Origin: Dorea sp. 5-2
Lineage (GTDB): Bacteria > Bacillota > Clostridia > Lachnospirales > Lachnospiraceae
DNA length: 54,115 bases
Reading direction: 5' to 3'
Assembly: GCF_000403455.2 (NCBI RefSeq)
Contig: NZ_KE159722.1
Coordinates: 92,579-146,693 of the forward strand
Under the pieces are notes generated by a model. That model was not told the origin of the DNA, ran no database searches, and worked only from the letters and a program-made list of their open reading frames with translations. Within the stretch, counting starts at the first letter, position 1. Each line of letters opens with the position of its first letter. Shown piece by piece: positions 32,973 through 42,477 of the stretch. Position numbers and translations under genes: made by a program.

Positions 32973-34276
32973 ATGATCGGGATTCAGGTATGTGCAGAAT
33001 GGCTGGCAACATTCATTGAATCGGTATTTTATTTTTCAATTATCCGTGTGTTAGCGCCAGAGCAGTACAAAAAGAAGAAGCAGACGGTCATGTTTCTGGC
33101 AGTTGCATCCATTATTACTACGGGTGTGATCTTGCTGAATTATTTAAACTTTCTTTCAGTCTTATAACGATCATTTATGCTGTTTTCGCATTTTCATTTG
33201 GCGCCTGCATCCTGTTCCGGGGTAATTATCTCAGTTTTGTTTTTGTAGCCGTGGTTTATATTACAGGTTTGAATCTTGTGGAAGGTTCCGTATTGAGATT
33301 AACGGAAGATGTTTCCGGTATGCCTGTTTCAGCGTGGATGCAGGCTGGCTTCAGTACCATTCGTATATATTTGATCATCCTGTTTAAGCTGGCGGACAGC
33401 TTTGCTATGTTGGCGGTACATTTTATATTAAAAAGAGCAGGATTGCAATTGGGAGAGGTCAGGATCGCTCTGGCGGGAGCTATATTGGGATTTGTCAGTG
33501 CAACCTATTGGCTGTCAGTGAATGTTGGCATGGATTTCAGGGCGGATCTGCTCCAAACGATTTTGGCGTTGGCATTTGTATTTATCATCTGTTCGGCTTA
33601 CTTCTATTATCGTCTGTGTCAGATACGCCGGGAGCGGGAAAATACCGCTTTGCAGAATCAGCTGCTGGCAAAAAATTACCAGGCTGCGAAAGAATCCTAT
33701 GAGTCCAACGCCCGTCTGTATCATGATATGGAGAACCATTTTTCCATGATCGAAAGTTATCTGGCAGACGGCAAGATTGAAGAAGCGAAAGAGTATCTTG
33801 ACAAGCTTGGCAAAGACAGGGGCGCTTATCCGGTAGAACGATTTACAGGCATTGAGGCTGTGGATTATATTTTGAGCCAGAAGGCAGAGCTTGCAAGGAA
33901 GCGGAATGTAGAAACAAGCATCCATGCGGAATATCCGAAAGACTGCAAGATAGATCCGGTTGATCTATGCACGATCCTGACGAATCTGTTAGATAATGCT
34001 GTGGAAGCGTGTGAAAAGCTGTCGGAAGCGTCGGCAAAGAGAATGCTTGTGACAATCCGGCGTATTAACCGGTTCATTATTATAGAGATTGCAAATAGCT
34101 GTATGGAAGAACCGGTGATCAGTAAGGGAATTTTTATGTCATCAAAAACAGACAGAAGGCGTCATGGATGGGGGATGAAGAATGTAAAATCAGCAGTAGA
34201 AAAATATCACGGAACGATGGAATACGAGTATAGCGAGCATATATTTACCGTAAGCGTCATGCTCTTTTATCAATAG
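32973..34276 (+). pseudogene. AgrC-like histidine kinase with frameshift
   Basis: From ATG 32973 (GGAGGA site) a membrane protein frame runs to a stop at 33165. A second frame continues the hydrophobic sequence (LITIIYAVFAFSFGACILF) without a break in sense through to 34276. One indel near 33150 splits the gene. The 3' part is intact: spans to about residue 130, histidine motif RLYHDMENHFSM, GHKL N-box LLDNAVEACE, and GWGMKNV glycine box. It was the partner of the truncated regulator just upstream. Confidence 0.8.
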
Positions 34277-34306
34277 ATTTCGAGGGCAGTTACCCGCTGT
34301 TTTGAG

Positions 34307-34332
34307 GACAGTTGCGGCAGCTGTCTTTTTTT
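34307..34332 (+). terminator. Terminator after broken two-component pair
   Basis: An 8-bp stem (34307-34314 with 34318-34325, one G-T pair) with a 3-nt loop and seven Ts after it. Confidence 0.8.
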
Positions 34333-34368
34333 GTGCTAGATTATACATATAGCAAAGGAGGCGGACAA

Positions 34369-34449
34369 ATGTGGAAATTGATTCTTGCAATTCTAATTTT
34401 GATTGCACTGGCTGTCTTCGCCGTGCTGATTTATTTTAAACAGAAATAG
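34369..34449 (+). CDS. 26-residue single-span membrane peptide
   Basis: A very short gene with an excellent site (AAAGGAGG, 8 nt before ATG). The product is MWKLILAILILIALAVFAVL followed by a short basic tail, one membrane helix. It precedes an ABC ATPase fragment by 13 nt. Such small hydrophobic proteins are easily missed by annotation. It is intact while its neighbours are broken. It could assist the transporter; that is inference. Confidence 0.5.
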   Translation: MWKLILAILILIALAVFAVLIYFKQK

Positions 34450-34462
34450 GAGGAAACACTGT

Positions 34463-34760
34463 ATGAAAGAAAATATTATTCTGGATGTCCGGCATCTGCA
34501 AAAGAGGTATAAGAAATATCCTGTATTGAAGGACGTATCGTTTCAAATTAAGCAGGGACATATCCTCGGGCTGATCGGAAAGAACGGCGCGGGGAAGACA
34601 ACGCTGATGAAGTCTGTTCTCGGGCTGAACACGAATTACCAGGGGGAAATTATCTTTCATGGTAAAAAGCTGACGCCCTCTGATGAAACGATGAAAGCGA
34701 AAATAGGTTCCTTGGTGGATGTGAGTTTTTATGATGATATGACGGCATATCAGAATGAGG
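34463..34760 (+). pseudogene. ABC transporter ATPase, truncated
   Basis: The N-terminal 90 or so residues of an ABC-2-type ATPase: RYKKYPVLKDVSF, Walker A GKNGAGKTT (about residues 38-46), then YDDMTAYQN. At that point the sequence jumps into the middle of a permease gene in a different frame. Signature and Walker B are missing, so it cannot hydrolyse ATP. AGGAGGAA precedes the ATG. Confidence 0.8.
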
Positions 34761-35169
34761 CTGCTGCGGATCGGAAAGCGTTCGACTGTAGTTCTCGGAA
34801 AGTATCTGGCAACTGTCATAGCGTCTGTGGTTTCTATTCTAGCCACGCTTGTCACATGTATTGTCTCTTACTATCTGTTTGCTGCCTCTTCGGCGATGGG
34901 TACAGGAACTTTTGCCTCTACGATGGAGGGACTTTCTTCGTTGGCTGTTTGTGGGATGATCGGATTGCAGATCTTGATGTATCTGTTATTGATCGGTGTT
35001 GCTTTTTTCGTCGGACTGTTTGCGAATCCATTTATTACGTTTGTTTTAACGATGGTGGTAATGAGTTGGATCTGTGTGCTTCATATTTATCTTGACAGCG
35101 TTTATTATTGTAATGACTTTGGCGGTTTTTCAGAGACAGGATGTAAAATGAGAATTTATATTTATGAAA
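34755..35169 (+). pseudogene. ABC-2 type permease fragment
   Basis: A frame fused to the ATPase fragment encodes a permease segment: a cytoplasmic start (LLRIGKRSTVVLGKYLATVIAS) and three hydrophobic spans. Both ends of the gene are missing. The 3' end is cut by the IS element, whose target duplication begins at 35162. The reading continues across it into unrelated sequence. Confidence 0.7.
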
Positions 35170-36309
35170 GGTGTTAGTCAAAAAATATGTTGGTCTTGCT
35201 GAGTGTCCAGATTTTGGGACACCCAAAGTAGTATCATATGATTATCTAATGAATTTTGAGGTGATAATCATATGAAAGATAAAATCAATACGCTGTTTGA
35301 TTGCATTAAAAACCTATGTAACTCGGACTTGGAACGCATCATTAACTTTGTAATGGGGATCGTTTCCGTTAACCAAAGCCTAGCTGACAGACCCCAATGC
35401 CCGTACTGTCAGAGTTCAAAAGTTATCAAGTATGGTCATGCAAATGGGAAACAGCGTTTCTATTGTCATGAATGCGGAAAGACCTACCTATACTCAACCG
35501 GTACACTGACGGCCAATTCGCATTTTAGCCGATCCATTTGGGCCGATTTCATTCATGACACACTGGTTGGTGCATCTCTGGACTTCTCTGCTGAAAAGTT
35601 CGGATTTTCTCATCAAACAGCATTTAATATGAGGCATAAAGTTCTTATGGCACTTCAGGACATGCTTGAAAAAGAGCCTATTCTTCTTTCTGGTATCGCT
35701 GAACTGGATGAAACATTTGTCCTTGACTGCTATAAAGGAAAGACCGTTCCAACGGAAGCGAACCGTACTGCCCGTAAGCATGGAGCTACAGCAGCAAAAC
35801 GAGGGATTTCAAATGAATATATCGCAATCTGCACAGGTATCCAGCGTGATGGCAAGGCAATAGCAGAGACCGTAAACCGCGCAAAGCCATCAGGCAAGGA
35901 ATTGTATGAAATATTTGGCACACATATCTGCGAGGAGACTCTAATACTTACAGATGGACTTCGAAGCTATAACAGTCTGGGGGCAGCGACGGGTTGTACG
36001 GTTATGGATGTAAACCATGAAGAAAATAAGAAGCTGTTTAATCTGAATACAGTGAACAGCATGCATTCCTATATTAAGGAAACATACAACCATTACCGCG
36101 GAGTGGCAACAAAATATCTCAATCGTTACAATGCACTATTTTCGATAGCTTTCCGGTGTGCAGGAGGTTTAGCAACTTCTCTGTTTCTTTCATTGTGCAA
36201 TATTGGAAACAGTTGCTATTGGCATGGTGTCTATGATGTACGCAATTATCGTCTGGTAATACTGTAATGAGATTAGACCAACATATTTATTGACTAACAC
36301 CTTATGAAA
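35162..36309 (+). mobile_element. IS1595-family insertion sequence with 8-bp TSD
   Basis: The element spans 35170-36301 (1132 bp). Its ends are 27-bp inverted repeats (35170-35196 and 36275-36301) with one mismatch, starting GGTGTTAGTCA. The 8-bp TTATGAAA is duplicated on either side (35162-35169 and 36302-36309), the duplication size of IS1595-family elements. A single transposase gene fills it. The perfect duplication suggests recent insertion. Confidence 0.92.
35272..36267 (+). CDS. tnp: IS1595/ISXO2-type transposase
   Basis: A 331-residue DDE transposase. An N-terminal zinc ribbon (CPYCQSS...FYCHECG, about residues 43-65) is followed by the ISXO2-like catalytic domain: the first Asp in AELDETFV (about 146), the second in LILTDGLRSYN (about 225), and a NSMHSYIKE segment with the final acidic residue (about 270). 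It is intact. It is led by GAGGTGAT before the ATG. Confidence 0.9.
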   Translation: MKDKINTLFDCIKNLCNSDLERIINFVMGIVSVNQSLADRPQCPYCQSSKVIKYGHANGKQRFYCHECGKTYLYSTGTLTANSHFSRSIWADFIHDTLVGASLDFSAEKFGFSHQTAFNMRHKVLMALQDMLEKEPILLSGIAELDETFVLDCYKGKTVPTEANRTARKHGATAAKRGISNEYIAICTGIQRDGKAIAETVNRAKPSGKELYEIFGTHICEETLILTDGLRSYNSLGAATGCTVMDVNHEENKKLFNLNTVNSMHSYIKETYNHYRGVATKYLNRYNALFSIAFRCAGGLATSLFLSLCNIGNSCYWHGVYDVRNYRLVIL

Positions 36310-36698
36310 AATTTTATGTGTGCATAAATGACAGGCAGTCAAGTTACGCCCGGATATCTCCAGGACAATTTGGTCTGGCATGTCCGGGGAAGTGGAGAAA
36401 GATGTAAAGCCGCTTTCTGCTATAACGGCATCAGTGCGGACAGGAAAGCATCCTTTAAGACTGCCGGGGTAAATGCGAAGCTGAAGACGGTGTATGTCTG
36501 ATCCGTATTCTGTTAAATCATTCCATGTACTTCCTGGAAACGGAATGGCTGTCAGATCTATTCCGTTTGCATCCAAAAGATGGATGGAGGAATAGAGGGC
36601 GAGAGAAGCGATTAGAAAAAGAAATATTTGAATTCTTCCTCCATCTTTAGCTATTGACGTTTAAATCTGATAGGAGTGCTGGTCTTAGATTTTACGAG
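36310..36698. other. Unassigned region after IS element
   Basis: About 390 bp with an open minus-strand frame starting near 36576 (TTG) that reads PGSTWNDLTEYGSDIHRLQLRIYPGS and continues into the IS. It lacks a ribosome site, and its upstream hydrophobic part is in another frame. It may be an eroded exported protein; no family is recognised. Confidence 0.3.
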
Positions 36699-36727
36699 TT
36701 GATAGTATTCGTTTAAACGGATATAAT
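36699..36727 (+). promoter_or_regulatory. Promoter of xdhC remnant
   Basis: TTGATA (36699-36704), 17-bp spacer containing TTTAAAC, and a perfect TATAAT (36722-36727), 30 bp before the gene start. A strong promoter thus still drives a dead gene. Confidence 0.65.
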
Positions 36728-36756
36728 AGATGCAGACGAAAACATGGAGGTTGGAG

Positions 36757-37650
36757 ATGGATTTTTACGAAATGTTAGGAGAGAGGGATCTGAATCAGCG
36801 AAATATGGCGATGACGGTTCTGGAAAAGCACTGTTTGCAGATGATAAACCAGTGTGGACTTCTGAAAAAAGGGATTTTTTCAGATACATATGCAGGCGTT
36901 TGAAAAGCCGGAATATAAGGAAGCGCAGATAAGCCCGCAGGGGATCGCCCGCATTGACGGGGGAAAGGTATTCTGTGAATTGTTAGGGAGCGAGAAGAAA
37001 TTCGTGATCTGCGGCGGAGGCCATGTGTCGATCCCGGTTATACAGATGGGGCTTATGCTCGGCTTCCACATCACGGTGTTAGAAGACCGGCCGAAGTTTG
37101 CGGATTATGCCAGACGTGCCGGAGCACATGAAATCATCTGTGATTCCTTTGAAGAGGGGCTTGAAGTCCCATGCCTATATCGGGATGATCGGAAGCAGGC
37201 TGCGTGTGAAAAAGGTGAAAGAAGCAGTTATTGAAAATGGATGTGACCCGGAAATTGTAGATCAAATCTATACGCCGATCGGTCTGGATATCGGAGCGGA
37301 GACGCCGGAAGAGATCGCGGTTGCGATTCTGGCGGAGATTATAGAAGTGAAGAATAGAAAAGGGCGCCGGCTGGGGTATCCGAAAGAAATAGTACATGCG
37401 ATCCTGGACAGAGATACCATAAAGGAGCGGAAGGTTCTGGCAACCATTATTGACAGGAAGGGTTCGGCGCCCCGCGGGATCGGAACAAAGATGCTGGTGC
37501 TTCCGGATGGTGTCTGTGTGGGAACGATCGGGGGGCGGATGTGTGGAAGCGGATATCCTGCGGAGGGCATTATTGATGATCCGGAATGAGGAGACAAAAC
37601 CGCAGATCTGTCATATTGATATGACCGGGATAGATGCGGAAGATGAGTAG
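36757..37650 (+). pseudogene. XdhC/CoxI-family gene with several lesions
   Basis: A fragmented two-domain XdhC-family gene, the maturation factor of molybdenum hydroxylases such as xanthine dehydrogenase. Frame 1 reads an N-terminus to a stop near 36900. The next frame reads CGGGHVSIPVIQMG (NAD-type Rossmann loop) to EEGLE. A deletion then jumps to HAYIGMIGSR in a third frame. Last comes ATIIDRKGSAPRGIGTKM, followed by one more shift at GGGCVEADIL and a premature end where the CGG motif should follow. At least four lesions make it nonfunctional. Confidence 0.85.
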
Positions 37651-37660
37651 GAAGCTCAAT

Positions 37661-38371
37661 CTACTTATCGGTACAGAGATATTCGATATATTCTACAGCC
37701 ATATCCATCCGCGGAGAATTCTTGATCACGCCAAGATACACGTCGCCGTCAAAACCGGCTCTTTTAAAAAGCCCTTTCTGGGATACAAGAAGTCCCATAG
37801 GGAATTCATCTGTCACAGCCTGATAAGGCTGTGAATCGTCAAGCATTATTTCGTTGGCGTTATCCTCCAATATGACAATGTTATCTGTAATATATGGTTT
37901 ATATTCTGCCATGGTCTTGGGATCTAACTCCCGAAGCAGTTCTTCTATATTGCATAGATACCCGTTTTGTGAAAATGCATCGAAGGCTTCCTTATTCATA
38001 AGCACGACATCTAACTTCTCATCATCTATGGAAGCAACTGTTTTTATACGGGAAGCATAGGTATACTCATGGTTGGGATCATCAGGGGCATCAGTGAGAT
38101 ATAATCCGGTATATAATCTCAACTCTTTTTTAGAAGAATCGGCATCCAGGAAATCCAGGAATCCATAACTCAATTCATCGGCAAACGGTTCGCTTGCTGA
38201 AACATTCACAAGACCGGCATAAAGCAAGGTTTCTTTTCTGGTAAAATGTCCATATACCGTATAACTGATAATGTATAAGAAGATCAGGCAGATGATTGCC
38301 GGCAGTTTATAATAATCCCAGATGTACTGTATTTTTTGTTTTCCGTGAAGATGGTCCAGGCATGTGTTCAT
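37661..38371 (-). CDS. Membrane-anchored hypothetical protein of sugar locus
   Basis: A protein of about 236 residues. It has a short basic start, one membrane span (about 25-42, LPAIICLIFLYIISYTVY), then a soluble domain with VVLMNKEAFDAFSQNGYL and a C-terminal MAVEYIEYL helix, recalling a shortened solute-binding fold outside the membrane. Proteins like this occur beside DUF624 genes in Lachnospiraceae sugar loci. Start 38371 is about as likely as the GTG at 38380. It is the last gene of a minus group with DUF624 and LacI genes. Function unknown. Confidence 0.6.
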   Translation of the reverse strand: MNTCLDHLHGKQKIQYIWDYYKLPAIICLIFLYIISYTVYGHFTRKETLLYAGLVNVSASEPFADELSYGFLDFLDADSSKKELRLYTGLYLTDAPDDPNHEYTYASRIKTVASIDDEKLDVVLMNKEAFDAFSQNGYLCNIEELLRELDPKTMAEYKPYITDNIVILEDNANEIMLDDSQPYQAVTDEFPMGLLVSQKGLFKRAGFDGDVYLGVIKNSPRMDMAVEYIEYLCTDK

Positions 38372-38398
38372 ATTTTTCACTCTTCCTCGCAGTCTGTA

Positions 38399-39046
38399 TT
38401 ACTGCAGGTCAGGTACTGTGCCTGCATGGTCTTCGGTCTTTTCCTGACAGAGATTCAGGATATTGGACAGCAGACAGGAGCAAAGCAGTGCGCATAAGCC
38501 CTCCCCGAAAATAACTGCCGGGGTGAAGATGCGGACTACGATCAGCAGCATAACGAAGTAAATAACTGCCATCAATGCCGTACAGAACAGGAAACGGACG
38601 CCGATAAACAATGCGTTTTTGAACATAGCGCCGATCGTGTTGTCGAATCTTGCAAGTAGAGGGAAAATGTACATCAGGATAATGGCATAGGCGGCCGCCG
38701 CGACGCAGAAGACTGCCGTGCAGAGTGTCCAGAATACATTTTCGAACCGCATGTGATACAGGACGTATCCGTCGATGCCAAGGATAATCCCAAAAGCAAG
38801 CAGAATCAGCCATATTACAGTTCCTTGTCTGAGATTCTCTTTAAAAGAGTGAAAGAAAGCCTTCGTAATACTGCCTTCTTCGTTTTTTGATATTTTCAGC
38901 GTGACGTAAAAAAGTGCGGTGGTAGACGCGCCGATCGTTATGACCGGAATACAGCAGATGAACCACAGGATGTTCAGATAGACGCTGTATACGATCTTGT
39001 TGATGAATTGCAGTACCGGACCGTCAAGATTAAATAAATGATTCAT
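38399..39046 (-). CDS. DUF624 (YesL-like) membrane protein
   Basis: A 215-residue protein with five to six predicted spans. The N-terminal GPVLQFINKIVYSVYLNILWFICCIPVITIGAS block is the DUF624 hallmark (YesL). Such genes sit next to LplABC-like sugar importers, where a role in transport or regulation is suspected but not shown. A GAGGA site precedes the ATG. Confidence 0.85.
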   Translation of the reverse strand: MNHLFNLDGPVLQFINKIVYSVYLNILWFICCIPVITIGASTTALFYVTLKISKNEEGSITKAFFHSFKENLRQGTVIWLILLAFGIILGIDGYVLYHMRFENVFWTLCTAVFCVAAAAYAIILMYIFPLLARFDNTIGAMFKNALFIGVRFLFCTALMAVIYFVMLLIVVRIFTPAVIFGEGLCALLCSCLLSNILNLCQEKTEDHAGTVPDLQ

Positions 39047-39097
39047 AATATCCTCCTCGTATTGTTGATAGTAAGCGCCGGGAATCCTGTGATCGGA

Positions 39098-40168
39098 TTA
39101 GTTTTCTGTAGATTCCCGATAGATCAGGCTGGTTTCTGTATGCACAGTGCGGTAATTCAGAGAGGGTTCATTGATCCGGGTCATCAATAGATTCACCGCG
39201 GAGAACCCCATGATCTGGCTGTGTATGTGAATGGTGGTAAAAGCGGGCGTAACGATCTTAGACTCAGGCGAATCATCAAAACCACACAGCCATACGTCGT
39301 CTGGAACAGAATAGCCGGATTTTTTCAATGCCTGAAGAACATCCAGGGCGACAAAGTCATTGGCGCATAAGAATACTTCGGGCAAATGGGGAATTTTCCG
39401 GAAGCATTCTGCCAGATATTCCTGATAATCTTCAGAAGACAGTTTGTGCATACCTTCTTTATTTCCGGCGATGCAGTATTCGTCCGGACAGGAAAGCCCC
39501 GCAAGATACATGGTATTCCGGTATGCCATATACCGTTCAAAGAAGGATTGGCAATGCATATAATCCCCGATGAATCCAATCTTCGTTTTTCCGCGCCGTG
39601 CCATCTCTCCTATAAATAAATAGATCCCGGATTGATTATCCATACACAGCAGGTCTGCTTCCAAGGGATTTTTTAAGCAGGTCACCGGCGCGTCTACAAA
39701 TAAGATAGGAAGTCCCAGGCCGCAGAGCATCTGATCGTATTCATAATGAAACATCTCGATACAGATAATGCCGGCAGTCCGCTCCTGAGAAAAGGAGGCG
39801 GGAAGCTTCATATTATCCAGTTCTTCGGTAAGCAGCCTGTGCATGGTGAGGCTGTAGCCCAATACGGCAAGCTCTTTCTGGAATTTATCCAGCATGACGA
39901 CCGCAAAATGGTTCCCTCCCACGAAATTGGTGAGAAATACTGCAATCTCCGTCTTCTCTTTTGGTGCGGGAATGGAGAGGACGGAGCTTCCTGGTTTGGC
40001 GGCTGTCACATAAGAAAACTGCTTGTAGCCCATCTCCATAGCTTTTTTCAATACTTTATCCCTGGTGGCGTCGGCGAGGACGCCGGTGTTGTTGATCGCT
40101 TTTGAGACAGTGTTGCGGGAAATGCCAAGCTCGTCGGCAATGTCCTGGATTGTAACTCTGGTACTCAT
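39098..40168 (-). CDS. LacI-family transcriptional regulator
   Basis: A 356-residue regulator with an N-terminal helix-turn-helix and hinge (RVTIQDIADELGISRNTVSKAINNTG) and a periplasmic-binding-like effector domain (about 70-350). The frame begins at 40204, but GGAGGAG lies before ATG 40168. It is divergent from the LplABC-GH32 operon, which it probably represses until a fructoside is present. It may act on the repeated TGTAAAA sites in the shared intergenic region. Confidence 0.92.
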   Translation of the reverse strand: MSTRVTIQDIADELGISRNTVSKAINNTGVLADATRDKVLKKAMEMGYKQFSYVTAAKPGSSVLSIPAPKEKTEIAVFLTNFVGGNHFAVVMLDKFQKELAVLGYSLTMHRLLTEELDNMKLPASFSQERTAGIICIEMFHYEYDQMLCGLGLPILFVDAPVTCLKNPLEADLLCMDNQSGIYLFIGEMARRGKTKIGFIGDYMHCQSFFERYMAYRNTMYLAGLSCPDEYCIAGNKEGMHKLSSEDYQEYLAECFRKIPHLPEVFLCANDFVALDVLQALKKSGYSVPDDVWLCGFDDSPESKIVTPAFTTIHIHSQIMGFSAVNLLMTRINEPSLNYRTVHTETSLIYRESTEN

Positions 40169-40277
40169 AAACTCCTCCTTTCTATATATGAGTGATCTGC
40201 ACACTCAATAAAATTCGTTTGAAAAGCTATATCTAGATTCTGTATCTATTATAATGCACAAACCAAAATGTGTCAAA

Positions 40278-40468
40278 TGTAAAAATTCATAATTTTTAAA
40301 ATAATTTATAACTTCAGAATGCAAAATAATATTGTCCGGAGTGCTGTATGAAAATTAAAATGTAAAAATAAAAGTATACAAACTGTAAAAAAATATTGAC
40401 TAAATGTAAAATGAGTGATATAAATATATTGTACAAATCTCATGTGAATGTAAAATAAAAATTTTACA
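40278..40468. promoter_or_regulatory. Six TGTAAAA motifs around operon promoter
   Basis: TGTAAAA occurs at 40278, 40361, 40384, 40405 and 40449, and inverted at 40461-40468. The last two form a perfect 8-bp inverted repeat with a 4-bp AAAA spacer (40449-40468). One copy (40405-40412) lies between the -35 and -10 boxes. They are candidate regulator sites. Confidence 0.5.
40396..40424 (+). promoter_or_regulatory. Promoter of GH32 operon
   Basis: TTGACT (40396-40401), 17-bp spacer, TATAAA (40419-40424). A start site near 40431 would leave a leader of about 130 nt, which contains the perfect inverted repeat 40449-40468. Confidence 0.6.
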
Positions 40469-40560
40469 AATGCACAAATGAGTAAAGAAAGGAGAATCAG
40501 AAAAGACATGAGAGAAAACAAGTGTAGAAGATGGAGGGATTTGACAGAAAGGAGGATGTT

Positions 40561-41511
40561 ATGACAATGAATTCAAAAACTGTTTCAAATGTAAAGCAGG
40601 GAGGCAAAGGCACGGGACTTCACAATTCCCTGGTGTATATCAGGCAGCATTGGCAGCTTTACGTGATCTTCATGATGCCGGCATTGTTACTTACACTGAT
40701 TTTCAAGTATGCGCCTATGAGCGGTATCCTGATCGCGTTCCAGGATTACAATCCATTTAAGGGAGTTTCCGGAAGCGAGTGGGTAGGGCTTAAGCATTTT
40801 ACAAGGTTCTTATCATCCCCGGATTTCATGAGATATCTGGTCAATACATTGAAGCTTAGCGTATACAGCCTGCTGTGGGGCTTCCCGGTTCCGATCATAC
40901 TGGCGTTACTGCTGAACCGGATCCAGAGTGCGGGGATCAAGAAGAAGATACAGCTGGTGCTTTATCTTCCCAACTTCGTATCTGTCATCGTACTCTGCGG
41001 TATTGTGAGGATCTTCCTCTCTGTGACTGGTCCTGTGAATCTGTTGATGGGAACGGATATTAATTTCATGACTATGCCGGAGGCATTCCGTTCGATCTAT
41101 ATCATCAGCGGTATCTGGCAGGGCGCCGGATGGGCGTCCATCATGTATACGGCATCCCTTTCTAACGCAAGCCAGGAACTCCGCGAGGCGGCGGTCATGG
41201 ACGGCGCGAATATCTTACAGCAGATCAGGGCGGTGGAATGGCCGGCGATCAAAGATATGGTTGTGATCCAGTTCATCCTACAGGCAGGAAATATCATGAG
41301 CATCGGTTTTGAGAAGGCATATGCCCTGCAGACGGACCTGAACCTTCCGGCGTCAGAGATCATCGCCACCTATGTGTACAGAAAAGGTCTGATCGACGGG
41401 GATTACAGCTTTTCAACCGCGGTAGGTCTGTTTAACACGGTCATCAATGTCATCCTTCTGCTCGTCGTGAATAAGATCGTGGCGAAGATGAATGACGGAC
41501 AGGGAATCTAG
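40561..41511 (+). CDS. LplB-like sugar ABC permease
   Basis: A 316-residue membrane protein with six predicted spans, of the LplB/YtcP permease group that pairs with large binding lipoproteins. The EAA loop LREAAVMDGANILQQIRAVEWPAIKD is near residue 205. ATG 40561 follows GGAGG; the earlier ATG at 40531 is not preceded by a good site. It forms the importer with the next two genes, and no ATPase gene is present. Confidence 0.9.
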   Translation: MTMNSKTVSNVKQGGKGTGLHNSLVYIRQHWQLYVIFMMPALLLTLIFKYAPMSGILIAFQDYNPFKGVSGSEWVGLKHFTRFLSSPDFMRYLVNTLKLSVYSLLWGFPVPIILALLLNRIQSAGIKKKIQLVLYLPNFVSVIVLCGIVRIFLSVTGPVNLLMGTDINFMTMPEAFRSIYIISGIWQGAGWASIMYTASLSNASQELREAAVMDGANILQQIRAVEWPAIKDMVVIQFILQAGNIMSIGFEKAYALQTDLNLPASEIIATYVYRKGLIDGDYSFSTAVGLFNTVINVILLLVVNKIVAKMNDGQGI

Positions 41512-41525
41512 GAGGTGCGCATAAG

Positions 41526-42422
41526 ATGAATAAGAAAAAAATCACAAGATATTCGGGACAGGATAAGGCGCTTTTGACGATCGGATACATACTGCTGGGA
41601 TTATTCGTGATTGCAATTATCGTGCCGATGGTTTATATTATTGTCGCATCCTTCATGGATCCCATTACGCTGCAGAATAAGGGGATTACCTTTGATTTCA
41701 GCAAATGGACGGCGACGGCGTATGAACGTGTCATGACAAACAGCCAGATCTGGATCGGATTTAAAAATGCGGTCATATATTCTGTAGTGTTTACGGTCGT
41801 GTCTGTAGTTGTAACGCTTCTGGCGGCTTATCCGTTGTCGAGGGCGGATTTCAGAGGAAAAGGGTTCTTCAATGTCATTTTCATAATTACCATGTTCTTT
41901 GGGGGCGGCTTGATTCCTACATATTTGGTAGTCAGTAATCTGGGGCTTGTGGACAGTATGTGGGCAGTCATTCTTCCGGGAGCCTTCAGTGTGTGGAATA
42001 TGACCATCGCAAGAACCTATTACAGGGGAATCCCGCAGGAACTTCGCGAGGCGGCGGATGTAGACGGGGCAAGCGAGCTTACCTTTTTCTTCAAGATCCT
42101 GCTTCCTGTCTGTACTCCTGTCATCGCCGTGCTTGTACTGTGGCAGTTTGTCGCCATGTGGAACAGCTATTTTGACGCTATGATCTACCTGAATGACTCC
42201 GCTAAGCAGCCGTTGCAGCTGGTATTACGTTCTATATTGATACAGAACCAGCCGGAGTCCGGTATGATCGCGGATATGCAGAGCACGGCGGCGCGGGCGC
42301 AGCTTGCAGAGCTTCTGAAATACGCAACCATTATTATTTCCAGCTTACCGCTTCTGGTCATGTATCCGTTCTTCCAGAAATATTTTGACAGCGGAATCAT
42401 GGCAGGCGCCGTAAAAGGATAA
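41526..42422 (+). CDS. LplC-like sugar ABC permease
   Basis: A 298-residue membrane protein with six predicted spans. The EAA loop LREAADVDGASELTFFFKILLPVC is near residue 175, and the C-terminal signature FDSGIMAGAVKG is typical of LplC/YtcP proteins. It follows its partner by 14 nt, with an AGGAGG site. Confidence 0.9.
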   Translation: MNKKKITRYSGQDKALLTIGYILLGLFVIAIIVPMVYIIVASFMDPITLQNKGITFDFSKWTATAYERVMTNSQIWIGFKNAVIYSVVFTVVSVVVTLLAAYPLSRADFRGKGFFNVIFIITMFFGGGLIPTYLVVSNLGLVDSMWAVILPGAFSVWNMTIARTYYRGIPQELREAADVDGASELTFFFKILLPVCTPVIAVLVLWQFVAMWNSYFDAMIYLNDSAKQPLQLVLRSILIQNQPESGMIADMQSTAARAQLAELLKYATIIISSLPLLVMYPFFQKYFDSGIMAGAVKG

Positions 42423-42477
42423 GCGGAATTGCTTGCTTGAATGGTTGCAGACGGTTATAATAAGAAGGAGGCAGACG

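Noticed and set aside
36190..36576. 128-codon minus-strand frame across the IS right end
   Set aside because: It runs from unassigned sequence into the inserted IS, so it cannot be an ancestral gene as read; kept only as an unassigned region.
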